64,000 nucleotides of DNA from the NCBI GenBank assembly GCA_035911095.1, contig JAMHWF010000109.1, forward strand, positions 50,696-114,695, in the 5' to 3' direction. Numbering within the stretch: position 1 is the first letter of the stretch; every line of letters starts with the position of its first letter. The DNA comes from JAMHWF01 sp035911095. Its GTDB lineage: Bacteria > Pseudomonadota > Gammaproteobacteria > Burkholderiales > Burkholderiaceae_C. Below are positions 43,104-50,713 of this stretch, one piece after another. The notes below the pieces were generated by a model, which had not been told where the DNA came from, made no database searches, and worked only from the letters and a program-made list of their open reading frames with translations. The position numbers and the translations under genes were made by a program.

Positions 43104-43517
43104 TCAGGCCTTGCGCGAGCGCGTGGTGCCGAGGCGGCGGGCGTTGTCGACCGCGCGGCGGTGCACCGGCGCCAGGCCGCTGCCGAGCACGCCGAGGGCC
43201 GCGTTCTGCAGTTCCTCGGTGCTGCGCATCAGCGTGGTGGCCGAGCCGGGGTTCCAGGGCTGGCTCCAGACCGACACCATCGAGTTCGCCAGCGACTGCT
43301 GCGCGCGCAGCATCTGCGCGCCCATCGCCATCCAGGATTCGCCGAAGGCGACGACCTTCTCGGTGCCCATGCGCTGGAACTCGGCCTGATCGCTCGCGCT
43401 CGGGTTGGCGCCGGCAGTCATCATGCGTGCGACGCGGTGCGCCACCACTTGGGGCACGGCCATCGCGAGTTGCGTGGCCTGGGCCGTGACACGCTTGGAA
43501 TTTCGGTAGGTCGACAT
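43104..43517 (-). CDS. Phasin-like polyhydroxyalkanoate granule protein
   Basis: A 137 aa, mostly helical, amphipathic protein. MSTYRNSKRVTAQATQLAMAVPQVV, FQRMGTEKVVAFGESWMAMGAQMLRAQQ and a Ser/Arg/Lys-rich C-terminus resemble the short granule-associated phasins found in Burkholderiales. Phasins coat polyhydroxyalkanoate granules in the cytosol and limit their size. CGGAG lies about 9 nt before the ATG. A longer frame upstream is not needed. The match is by overall pattern, as phasins have few fixed residues. Confidence 0.7.
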   Translation of the reverse strand: MSTYRNSKRVTAQATQLAMAVPQVVAHRVARMMTAGANPSASDQAEFQRMGTEKVVAFGESWMAMGAQMLRAQQSLANSMVSVWSQPWNPGSATTLMRSTEELQNAALGVLGSGLAPVHRRAVDNARRLGTTRSRKA

Positions 43518-43865
43518 TCGAACGGGCTCCGGGATCTGATGTGAAAGGCGGAAGGCGCACAGATCGAAGCGATGGCTTCGGAACGTGAACATCCTTGTCG
43601 GATTGCGCACAAACCCGACACCGTCCAAATCATAGTGGCGCGCTAGGGTTTTCACTGTCGCGAACCGCGACGAATCTTTACGGGCAGGGCGACTTGACGC
43701 GTCGCTGCGACGACGCCTGCACCCGCCCGGACAAGACGCACCGAGGCGGTCGCCTCATGCGCCTGCAATGGGTCCTTGGCGGCTCCCCGGGCCCTGCCTT
43801 GGTGCTGCGTTGACGGCTCGCCTCGAGCGTCGTCCCGGCCACCTGCCCGCCTGCCGGCCGTGCGG
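43518..43865 (-). promoter_or_regulatory. 348-nt gap with the phasin promoter region
   Basis: No gene is supported here. On the minus strand a TATGAT -10-like hexamer (43634-43629) lies about 110 nt upstream of the phasin-like start, without a good -35. Upstream of it is a perfect dyad GTCGCG-AAC-CGCGAC (43657-43671) in an AT-richer stretch that also carries CCCTAGCGC. These could be promoter and operator of the phasin-like gene. The remainder (43680-43865) shows nothing distinctive. Confidence 0.4.
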
Positions 43866-44222
43866 TCAGTGCGTGGTGGCGGAGGCCTTGCCGGCGGGTG
43901 CGCTGCCGGACGGCGCCTCGGCCTTGTCGGCCGTTTCGCTGCCGCCGTCGTTGTCGGCGTCGGAAGCCTTGTCGGCCGGCAGGCCAAGCTTGCGCGCGCC
44001 CTTCTCGACCGCCTTCCCGGCGGCCTTCGCGCCCCTTTCGACGCCGCTCGCCGCGGCCGAGGCGCCGCGCTTGAGCGCCCCTTCGACCTTGGCCGCGGTG
44101 CCGGCCACCGCGCTCGCGGCCGACCCTTCGGCATGGGCCGCCGCGGGCGCCAGCGCCAAGCCCAGCAGCAAGGCGACGAGGGCGGTGCCGGCGCGGTCGA
44201 ACAGAGGGGTCTCGAGGCTCAT
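43866..44222 (-). CDS. Small exported Ala/Lys-rich protein
   Basis: A 118 aa protein with a clear Sec signal (hydrophobic core ALVALLLGLALAPAAAHA). The mature part is a low-complexity amphipathic chain of A-K-G-V-E repeats (KVEGALKRGASAAASGVERG, KAAGKAVEKGARK) and an acidic Ser/Asp/Ala tail. It looks like a disordered or helical periplasmic protein; no enzyme motif is present. The start at 44222 has no strong ribosome site. Reading leftward, GGCGCCTATGAT (44282-44271) sits about 50 nt upstream, with TATGAT as a possible -10. Function unknown. Confidence 0.65.
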   Translation of the reverse strand: MSLETPLFDRAGTALVALLLGLALAPAAAHAEGSAASAVAGTAAKVEGALKRGASAAASGVERGAKAAGKAVEKGARKLGLPADKASDADNDGGSETADKAEAPSGSAPAGKASATTH

Positions 44223-44289
44223 GCGTCGTGCCGGGCCGCGAGGCCCGGATCCGGGAGCGAGGGGCGGGAAATCATAGGCGCCTCGCCGC

Positions 44290-45759
44290 TCAGCGCGCCG
44301 GCACCCACGACGCCGCCGGCCCGGCCGGTGCCGCGGTCGCGGCCTCCGGCGCGGAGGGGGGCGGTGGGAGGGTCGGCGACAGCGCGCGCGCCAGCAGGTC
44401 GAAGGCCGCCTGCGCGACGATGCGCTGCGCCTGCGCATTGCCCTGCGGCGAGCCGCCGACCTTGCCGGCGCCGCTGTCGTAGCCGGTCGTCGGCCCCCAG
44501 CCGTCGCCGCTCAGCGCATGGCCGGCGTCGGGGAAGACGAGGCCGACCGTCGGCCGGCCGGCGGCGGCGCGCCGCTCGACGATCGACAGCGTCATCGCGC
44601 CCGAGGGCCAGAGCCGGTCGTCCATGCCGCCGGCCACCAGCAGCGGCACGCCGATCGTCTCGACCGGGATGCGCGCCGGGGCCACGCGCTGCGGGTGGCG
44701 CGCCCGGCCGTTGACATGCGGGCGCAGCAGGTGCACCGGCCGCCCTTGTGCGTAGCCCGCCGTCTCGGCCTCGAAGCCGTCGTAGGGCACGAAGGGCAGC
44801 GGCGCGCCGCGCCACGAGAACGACGAATGCCGGCCCGCCACCTGGCCCGGCAGGCCAAAGCCTTCCCACACGACGTCGCTCGCGGCGACGGCGACCACCG
44901 CGCCGATCCAGCTGAAGCGCGTCGCGGCGATCAGCGCGAACTCGGCGCCCTTGCTGACGCCGTAGACCGCGACGCGTGACGCGTCGACCTCGTCGCGCGT
45001 GCGCAGCCAGTCGTGGGCCGCCTGCAGGCGCTCGAGCGGAAGCTCGACGAAGGCCGCCGGCAGGCCCGCCAGGTCGCGCCGGTTGAGCCAGGGCGGCGCG
45101 AGGTAGGGCAGGACGAGCACCGCATAGCCGCGCGGCCCGAGCCGGTCGGCGAGACCGCGCGCGTAGGCGTCACCGCCCTCGGCGCCGCCGAGCGCGATCA
45201 CGACCGGCGGGCGCCGCAGCGCCGTCGGCAGCGAGAGGAAGGCGCCCGGCAACGCGGCGCCGACCGGGATCTCGCGCCGCTCGGGCGGGGGCGCCAGGCG
45301 CAGCTCGCAGGCCGTGCTGCGCGAGCCGGCCTGGGCTTCGAAGCGCAGGCGGTCGCGCGGCATCACGGCGGGGCCGCCGACGCGCGTCATCGACCAGAGC
45401 AGGCCGAGCGGGTCGGCGCCGCTGTAGGCGTTGTAGACGGCAGCGCCGCCGGGCCCGCGCTCGAGCGGCGCATCGAGCGCCGGCGCCACCTGGCCCGCGG
45501 CGCCGGCGCGGTAGCTCGCCTGCGCCGCGTAGGGCGCGTCGCCGCCGCCGTCGAACAGGGTGCGCCGTGCGGTGACGGTGACGGTCTCGCCCGGCTCGAA
45601 GTCGGTGAAGACGAGGTTGAAGCCGTCGCCGGGGTACAGCACCGAAGGCGTCGCGAGGCAGCCGGGCGCGGCCTGGGCACTCACGGCGGCGAGCCCGAGG
45701 GCGAGTGCGGCAACGAAGGCGAAGGCAAGCTGGCTCACGCGCGGGGCCGGGTCGCGCAC
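44290..45759 (-). CDS. Secreted acyl-CoA thioester hydrolase/BAAT-type alpha/beta hydrolase
   Basis: A 489 aa serine hydrolase with a signal peptide (LAFAFVAALALGLAAVSAQA). The N-terminal half is a beta-sandwich (PGDGFNLVFTDFEPGETVTVTARR) typical of the thioesterase/bile-acid-CoA acyltransferase N-domain. The C-terminal half is an alpha/beta hydrolase with nucleophile Ser269 in YGVSKGAEFA, Asp near residue 380 in GGMDDRLWP and His near 413 in DAGHAL. Bacterial relatives are annotated acyl-CoA thioesterase or dienelactone hydrolase-like. The export signal makes a CoA substrate unlikely, so an ester hydrolase role is more plausible; this is inference. A Pro/Ala tail of 40 residues ends the protein. 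Confidence 0.85.
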   Translation of the reverse strand: MRDPAPRVSQLAFAFVAALALGLAAVSAQAAPGCLATPSVLYPGDGFNLVFTDFEPGETVTVTARRTLFDGGGDAPYAAQASYRAGAAGQVAPALDAPLERGPGGAAVYNAYSGADPLGLLWSMTRVGGPAVMPRDRLRFEAQAGSRSTACELRLAPPPERREIPVGAALPGAFLSLPTALRRPPVVIALGGAEGGDAYARGLADRLGPRGYAVLVLPYLAPPWLNRRDLAGLPAAFVELPLERLQAAHDWLRTRDEVDASRVAVYGVSKGAEFALIAATRFSWIGAVVAVAASDVVWEGFGLPGQVAGRHSSFSWRGAPLPFVPYDGFEAETAGYAQGRPVHLLRPHVNGRARHPQRVAPARIPVETIGVPLLVAGGMDDRLWPSGAMTLSIVERRAAAGRPTVGLVFPDAGHALSGDGWGPTTGYDSGAGKVGGSPQGNAQAQRIVAQAAFDLLARALSPTLPPPPSAPEAATAAPAGPAASWVPAR

Positions 45760-45916
45760 GACGACCGCGGCAGGGTGGGGCGCCGCATCTTAGGCGCCTC
45801 TTTCCCGGGGCGGCCTGTGCGAGAAGCCTCGCCGGGCCCGTCCGCGGCACGACGGCCCGAGGGGCGCGCGGGGCACACTTCGCGCCCCTTCACTCCGCGA
45901 GCTGCCGCGCCCCGCC

Positions 45917-47008
45917 ATGCCGACCGAACCGACGCTGGGCCGATCTCCGACCCGGGCCCCGGGCCCGCCCCCGCGCCGTCGCGTCCTGGCCTGCGCGGCC
46001 GTCGTGGCCGGCCGTGTCGCCGCGACGGTCGTCGTCGTGCTGGTCGCGATCTGGTCGGCCTTCGCACTCGGCTACCGCCTGCCGCTGCCGGAGGGGGGGC
46101 GCTGGGGCGCCGCGGCGCTTTGGGGCCTGTTCGCGCTGGCGGTCGTCGTCGCGCTGTGGCGGCGCCGGCGCATGGTGGTGCCGGTCGGCGTCTACGCGCT
46201 GGCCTTCGCGGGGCTGCTCGGCTGGTGGCAGACCATCGTGCCCTCGCACGACCGCGAATGGGCCGACGACGTGGCGCGCCTGCTCGACGCCCAGGTCGAG
46301 GGCTCGGTCGTCACGCTCTCGAACGTGCGCGACTTCGAATGGCGCAGCGAGACCGATTACACGCCGCGCTGGGTGACCCGCCGCGTCGACCTCGACCGCC
46401 TGCGCACGGTCGACACGGCGCTCTCGTACTGGATGGGCCCGGCGATCGCGCACACGCTGGTCTCGTTCGGCTTCGACGACGGCGCGGGCGGGCTCGAGCA
46501 CCTGGTGTTCTCGATCGAGATCCGCAAGGAGCGCGGCGAGGCCTTCTCGGCGATCGCCGGCTTCTTCAAGCAGTACGAGCTGAGCCTGGTCGCCGCCGGC
46601 GAGCGCGACCTGCTGCGCGTGCGCAGCAATGTGCGCGGCGAGGACGTGGTTCTCTACAGCGTCGCGATGCCGCGCGACGCGATGCGCTCGCTCTTCCTCG
46701 CCTACGTCGACGAGGCGCGCGGCCTGCAGCGCGAGGCGCAGTGGTACGACACGATCACCGCGAACTGCACGACGATCGTCTACGCGATGGCGAAGCGCAT
46801 CGTGCCGGGGTTGCCGATGGATCCGCGGTTGATCGCCTCGGGGTACCTGCCGGGGTATCTGTACGGGCTCGGGGTGCTGGCGCCTGGGTACACGCTGGAG
46901 GAACTGGAGCGCGCCGGGCGCATCGGCGAGCGGGCGAAGGCGGCGGATGGGCGGGCGGACTTTTCGGCGGCGATTCGGGTGGGGGTGCCGCAGGTGCCGG
47001 CGCGTTGA
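45917..47008 (+). CDS. DUF4105/Lnb N-terminal-type membrane protein
   Basis: A 363 aa inner-membrane protein. Three hydrophobic segments fall in the first 110 residues (AATVVVVLVAIWSAFALGY, ALWGLFALAVVVAL, VGVYALAFAGLLGWW). A large extracytoplasmic domain then has LSNVRDFEWRSETDYTPRWVTR, FGFDDGAGGLEHLVFSIEIRKE and a Cys in ITANCTTIVYAMAK. This pattern belongs to the Lnb/DUF4105 group, which has a papain-like Cys/His arrangement (His in AIAHTLVSF or LEHLVF). It is divergent from the BAAT-type gene. Substrate unknown; cell-envelope lipid or amide hydrolysis is possible. Confidence 0.85.
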   Translation: MPTEPTLGRSPTRAPGPPPRRRVLACAAVVAGRVAATVVVVLVAIWSAFALGYRLPLPEGGRWGAAALWGLFALAVVVALWRRRRMVVPVGVYALAFAGLLGWWQTIVPSHDREWADDVARLLDAQVEGSVVTLSNVRDFEWRSETDYTPRWVTRRVDLDRLRTVDTALSYWMGPAIAHTLVSFGFDDGAGGLEHLVFSIEIRKERGEAFSAIAGFFKQYELSLVAAGERDLLRVRSNVRGEDVVLYSVAMPRDAMRSLFLAYVDEARGLQREAQWYDTITANCTTIVYAMAKRIVPGLPMDPRLIASGYLPGYLYGLGVLAPGYTLEELERAGRIGERAKAADGRADFSAAIRVGVPQVPAR

Positions 47009-47061
47009 GTCCGAGTGGGTGGGCCGGTGTGGGCGGCTCCGGCGCCGGAGCGCGCCGCGGC

Positions 47062-47148
47062 CGCCGGGTGACCGTCGCCCTCCATGTCCCCCGGCGGTCG
47101 CTAGCGCGACCGCCTCCTCCTTGACTTCCGGTCGACGGTCACCCGGCG
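47062..47148. repeat. Nested inverted repeat between convergent genes
   Basis: Outer arms of 16 bp (CGCCGGGTGACCGTCG at 47062-47077 and its exact complement at 47133-47148) enclose inner 9-bp arms (GGCGGTCGC at 47093-47101 and GCGACCGCC at 47106-47114), nearly concentric. The unit lies in the 158-nt gap between the convergent DUF4105 and TIR-TPR genes. It may act as a bidirectional terminator or be a REP-like extragenic element. Confidence 0.75.
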
Positions 47149-47166
47149 CCCGCGGCGGGGTGGCGC

Positions 47167-49800
47167 CTAGGATTCGCGGGCGTCGTTTCTCGGTCCGAGT
47201 GCCGCGAGTTGCTCGTCGAACCAGGCGATGAAGTTCTGGTTCGGCATCAGCCGGCCGCTGGCCTTCAGCGCTGCCAGTAGGTCGCGCCCGCGTTGCAGGC
47301 GGTCGCGCCGTTGCACGGGGTCCGGCTCGGCTTCGCCCCCGAGGCGGCTGCACGAGACGGCGACGTCGACTTGCCACTGAGTGTTGGCCGGGTCGCGCGC
47401 GGCGAGCGCCTCGCGGATCGCGAGGCTCTTGTGAAAGGCGTCGAGCGCGCCGGGGCCGTCGCCCTGGGCGACGAGGACGTTGCCGATCTTCTCGTGGCTG
47501 ACCGAGAGGTCGCGCTGCCACTCGGTGTTGGCGGGGTCGCGCGCGGCGAGCGCCTCGGCGATCGCGAGGCCCTTGCGAAAGGCGGCGAGCGCGCCGGGGC
47601 CGTCGCCCTGGGCGACGAGGACGTCGCCGATCTTGATGTGGCTGACCGAGAGGTCGCGCTGCCACTGGGTGTTGGCGGGGTCGCGCGCGGCGAGCGCCTC
47701 GCGGATCGCGAGGCTCTTGCGAAAGGCGGCGAGCGCGCCGGGCCCGTCGCCCTGGGCGACGAGGACGTCGCCGATCCTGTTGTGGCTGAGCGAGAGGTCG
47801 CGCTGCCACTCGGTGTTGGCGGGGTCGCGCACGGTAAGCGCCGCGGCGATCGCGAGGCCGGTGCGAAAGGCGGCGAGGGCGCCGGGACCGTCGCCCTGGG
47901 CGACGAGGACGTCGCCGATCAAGTTGTGGCTGATCGAGAGGTCGCGTTGCCACTGGGTGTTGGCGGGGTCGCGCGCGGCGAGCGCCTCGGCGATCGCGAG
48001 GCTCTTGCGAAAGGCGGCGAGCGCGCCGGGGCCGCCGCCCTGGGCAACGAAGACCTCCCCGACCTTGTTGTGGCTGACCAAGAGGTCGCGCTGCCAGCGG
48101 GTGTTGGCAGGGTCGCGCGCCGCCAGCGCCTCGGCGATCGCGAGGCCGGTGCGAAAGGCGACGAGCGCGCCCGGACCGTCGCCCTGGGCGACGAGGATCT
48201 CCCCGATCTTGTTGTGACTGACCCAGAGGTCGCGCTGCCACTCGGTGTTGGCGGGGTCGCGCGCGGCGAGCGCCTCGCCGATCGCGAGGCCCTTGCGAAA
48301 GGCGGCCAGCGCGCCGGGGCCGTCGCCCTGGGCGACGAGGACTCCGCCGATCTTCTCGTGGCTGATCGAGAGGTCGCGCTGCCACTGGGTATTGGCGGGG
48401 TCGCGCGCGGCGAGTGCCTCGGCGATCGCGAGGTCCTTGCGAAAGGCGGCCAGCGCGCCGGGGCCGTCGCCCTGGGCGACGAGGACGTCGCCGATCCTGT
48501 TGTGGCTGACCGAGAGGTCGCGCTGCCACTGGGTGTTGGCGGGGTCGCGCGCGGCGAGCGCCTCGGCGATCGCGAGGTCCTTGCGAAAGGCGGCGAGCGC
48601 GCCGGGGCCGTCGCCCTGGGCGACGAGGACGTCGCCGATCTTGTTGTGGCTGATCGAGAGGTCGCGCTGCCATTGGGTGTTGGCGAGGTCGCGCGCAGCG
48701 AGCGCCTCGGAGATCGCGAGGGCGTCGCGGTAGGCATTGGTGGCGGCGGCGAGCGAGCCTGTCGAACGCGCGACGTCGCCGCAGGCATCGAGGGCCGCCA
48801 TCTCTCCCCAGGGGTCCGCTTGCGCTCGGGCGGCTTGCAGCGAGGCTTGCGCCGCCGCGTCTGCGCCGGTGAGGTCGCCAAGTTGCATCAAGGCGAGGCC
48901 GAGCAGGCGCGAGGTCTCGGCGCGGTCCGGGTCGAGTGCTTGCGCCTCGCGATAGAAGCGGACTGCCTTGCCGGTGTCATGCAGCAGGGCGAGGTTGGCG
49001 ACGTTGAGGGCGGCCTGGGCGCCGGCCTTCGCCTCGGCGGCGCGGGCGCGAGCGCGGGCCTGGAACTCGCGCTCGAAGGCGTCTTCGGCGGCTGCAGGCT
49101 CGCCGCGGGCGAGGGCTTCGAGGGCCTGCTTGAGGTGGAAGCGCTCGTCCGGCGAGGCACCGGCGAGCCGGTGGCTCAGGTCGTCGACGGTGCGCTGCAG
49201 GGCATCGACCTGGCCGGCGAGGAGGTCGCGCTCGACCTTCAGATTCATCTGCGCCTGGGCGGCGGTCGCGAGCCGCAGCAGGGGGTCGAGGTCGGGGGCG
49301 GTCTCCAGCTCAGTCGCTGCGGCGATCTCGGCGATCAGGCGCCGTGCGTCGTCGTACCACCCGTCCTCGCTGAGCGGGCGGGCGTTCCATTCGCCGAACA
49401 GCGCGGCCAGTTCCGGTGGCAGGCTGCCATCGCCGCATTCCTTTGCACCTTCGACCAGCGTGGGCACGACCGTGATCTCGCTGCAGTTGAGCGCGGTGAC
49501 GAGCTCGTGCCGCACCATGTCCTTCGGGTCGTGCAGGCGCGGCAGGTTGGTCGCGTCGGCCCAGCGTGGGCCGACCACTGCGACGCAGACGGCGCTGCGT
49601 GCCAGTGCGGCATCGATCTTGTCGCGCCACTTGCCGACGCCGATGCTGTGCACGTCGCGGAACAGGCGGTCGAGGCCGAAGGCGATGCCCAGCCAGTCGT
49701 ACAGCCGCCCGCTCGCTCCGCGGGCATCGTCGCGGCGGTAGCTGATGAAGATGTGGTCCCGCGCCGGTACCTGGGCCGCGGGAGGAGAGACGGTCGTCAT
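47167..49800 (-). CDS. TIR-TPR protein 1 with nine tandem 48-residue repeats
   Basis: An 877 aa protein. Residues about 15-150 form a TIR domain: HIFISYRRDDARGASGRLYDWL, DVHSIGVGKWRDKIDAAL, CVAVVGPRWAD and DMVRHELVTAL. Glu99 in the last motif aligns with the catalytic Glu of NAD-cleaving TIRs (compare the HKEIVTAL segment of SARM1). A coiled-coil-like part (about 190-225) precedes TPR-type helices. From residue 374 nine near-identical 48-residue units follow (NTQWQRDLSISHNKIGDVLV type), plus a degenerate tenth. Start ATG at 49800; a GTG seven codons upstream is possible. No ribosome site is strong. TIR-TPR proteins are known as signalling or anti-phage NADases; here that role is inferred. Confidence 0.9.
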   Translation of the reverse strand: MTTVSPPAAQVPARDHIFISYRRDDARGASGRLYDWLGIAFGLDRLFRDVHSIGVGKWRDKIDAALARSAVCVAVVGPRWADATNLPRLHDPKDMVRHELVTALNCSEITVVPTLVEGAKECGDGSLPPELAALFGEWNARPLSEDGWYDDARRLIAEIAAATELETAPDLDPLLRLATAAQAQMNLKVERDLLAGQVDALQRTVDDLSHRLAGASPDERFHLKQALEALARGEPAAAEDAFEREFQARARARAAEAKAGAQAALNVANLALLHDTGKAVRFYREAQALDPDRAETSRLLGLALMQLGDLTGADAAAQASLQAARAQADPWGEMAALDACGDVARSTGSLAAATNAYRDALAISEALAARDLANTQWQRDLSISHNKIGDVLVAQGDGPGALAAFRKDLAIAEALAARDPANTQWQRDLSVSHNRIGDVLVAQGDGPGALAAFRKDLAIAEALAARDPANTQWQRDLSISHEKIGGVLVAQGDGPGALAAFRKGLAIGEALAARDPANTEWQRDLWVSHNKIGEILVAQGDGPGALVAFRTGLAIAEALAARDPANTRWQRDLLVSHNKVGEVFVAQGGGPGALAAFRKSLAIAEALAARDPANTQWQRDLSISHNLIGDVLVAQGDGPGALAAFRTGLAIAAALTVRDPANTEWQRDLSLSHNRIGDVLVAQGDGPGALAAFRKSLAIREALAARDPANTQWQRDLSVSHIKIGDVLVAQGDGPGALAAFRKGLAIAEALAARDPANTEWQRDLSVSHEKIGNVLVAQGDGPGALDAFHKSLAIREALAARDPANTQWQVDVAVSCSRLGGEAEPDPVQRRDRLQRGRDLLAALKASGRLMPNQNFIAWFDEQLAALGPRNDARES
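47386..48681 (-). repeat. Nine tandem 144-bp coding repeats in TIR-TPR protein 1
   Basis: Nine in-frame units of exactly 144 bp, followed by a diverged tenth at about 47338-47385. Units differ at only a few bases, far fewer than expected for old TPRs, so the array has recently expanded or been homogenised. Unit number may vary between strains. Confidence 0.92.
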
Positions 49801-49854
49801 GAGGCGCAAGCATCGCGACACAGGCGACCACTGTCCACCAACGCGCTCAGTTCT

Positions 49855-49867
49855 AGGGATGATCCCT
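49855..49867. promoter_or_regulatory. Palindrome AGGGATGATCCCT upstream of TIR-TPR gene 1
   Basis: Perfect 6-1-6 palindrome 55-67 nt upstream of the TIR-TPR start. It overlaps GTTCTAGGGA, a 10-mer also found upstream of the K operon. Read leftward, CCCTAGAAC offers TAGAAC as a -10-like hexamer. Confidence 0.4.
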
Positions 49868-50196
49868 GCGGCCCCTCAGCGCCACACCGAGCGGCAGGCG
49901 GCCCGCGGTGCCGGCGCCGTGGGAGTCGCCGAGAAGCGCAGCCTCGGGACGGGCGCGCGCAGCGCGCTTCGTGAACTGACTCGCCGCATCTGTCTGAACG
50001 GAGCGAGCGCAGCGAGCGTAGTGAGTTATGCGGCGCCGTCCCGAGGCGAGCATCGCAGGGGAGTCGGCCCCCCCGGGGGCCGACCGACTCCGTCGGCGCC
50101 GGCACCGCGGGCCGCCTGGCGCGACCGAGCCGATGTCGCGGGCAACGCCAGCCCTCCGCACGGCCGAGGCAACGGCAAGGCGGAGGACCAGCAGGC
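49868..50196. repeat. Extragenic region with REP-like unit and stem-loop
   Basis: No gene is supported here. CGCCGCAT (49982-49989) and ATGCGGCG (50028-50035) flank a purine-rich unit of iterated GAGCGAGCG/AGCGAGCGTAGTGAG. Downstream, GTCGGCCCCC and GGGGGCCGAC (50063-50084) make a perfect 10-bp stem with a 2-nt loop. The minus-strand reading gives LRSLRSLRS and a Cys/Arg-rich pattern that I associate with a dispersed intergenic repeat of Burkholderiales rather than a protein. Confidence 0.5.
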
Positions 50197-50613
50197 TCAG
50201 CCCGCCTTCGGGTACAGCACCATCTGCGTACAACGGAACAGCGCCAGCGTCTTGCCCGTCTCGCGATGCGTCACCACGGCGTCCCACACCTGGGTCGTGC
50301 GACCCAGGTGCGCGGCGGTGGCGGTGCAGTCGAGCGTGCCTTCGCGCGCGGTGCCGAGGTGGTTGGACTTGAGCTCGATCGTGGTGAAGCCGCTCGCGCC
50401 TTCGGGCAGGTGGGCCACGCAGGCATAGCCGGCGCAGGTGTCGGCCAGCGAGACGATGCTCCCCGCGTGCAGGAAGCCGTTGGGGGCCATCAGTTTGGGC
50501 TGCACGGGCAGTTCGGCCGACAGGCGTGAGGAGCCGACCTCGGTGACGACCATGCCGAGAAAGCCGGGCAGCGTGCCTGCGGATTGTTGGTTGAATTCTT
50601 CGACGGTTCTCAT
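50197..50613 (-). CDS. PaaI-like hotdog thioesterase
   Basis: A 138 aa single-domain hotdog-fold protein, expected to hydrolyse acyl- or aryl-CoA thioesters in the cytosol. The central segment PNGFLHAGSIVSLADTCAGYAC has the Asn/Gly/His start and acidic helix residue (Asp in LADTCAG) of the PaaI group. Later strands GFTTIELKSNHLG and LDCTATAAHLGRTTQVWDAVV complete the fold. AGGAGAAGAG precedes the ATG. It lies between the two TIR-TPR genes in the same direction; the neighbourhood gives no hint of substrate. Confidence 0.9.
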   Translation of the reverse strand: MRTVEEFNQQSAGTLPGFLGMVVTEVGSSRLSAELPVQPKLMAPNGFLHAGSIVSLADTCAGYACVAHLPEGASGFTTIELKSNHLGTAREGTLDCTATAAHLGRTTQVWDAVVTHRETGKTLALFRCTQMVLYPKAG

Positions 50614-50713
50614 CGGGTCTCTTCTCCTCGGGGTGGGCCTGCGGCTCGCCGGCCGGCACCGGATCGCGCGCCTTGCGCCCAGGGTAGCTCAGCGGCGGCG
50701 AGCTCGACGAGCG

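Noticed and set aside
45890..48673. A 927-codon minus-strand frame with regular Arg/Pro repeats
   Set aside because: It is an out-of-frame reading of the 144-bp TIR-TPR repeats and the reverse of the DUF4105 gene; the periodicity comes from the real gene.
47386..48681. Regular repeat considered as a CRISPR array
   Set aside because: Units are 144 bp, contiguous, coding and without unique spacers.
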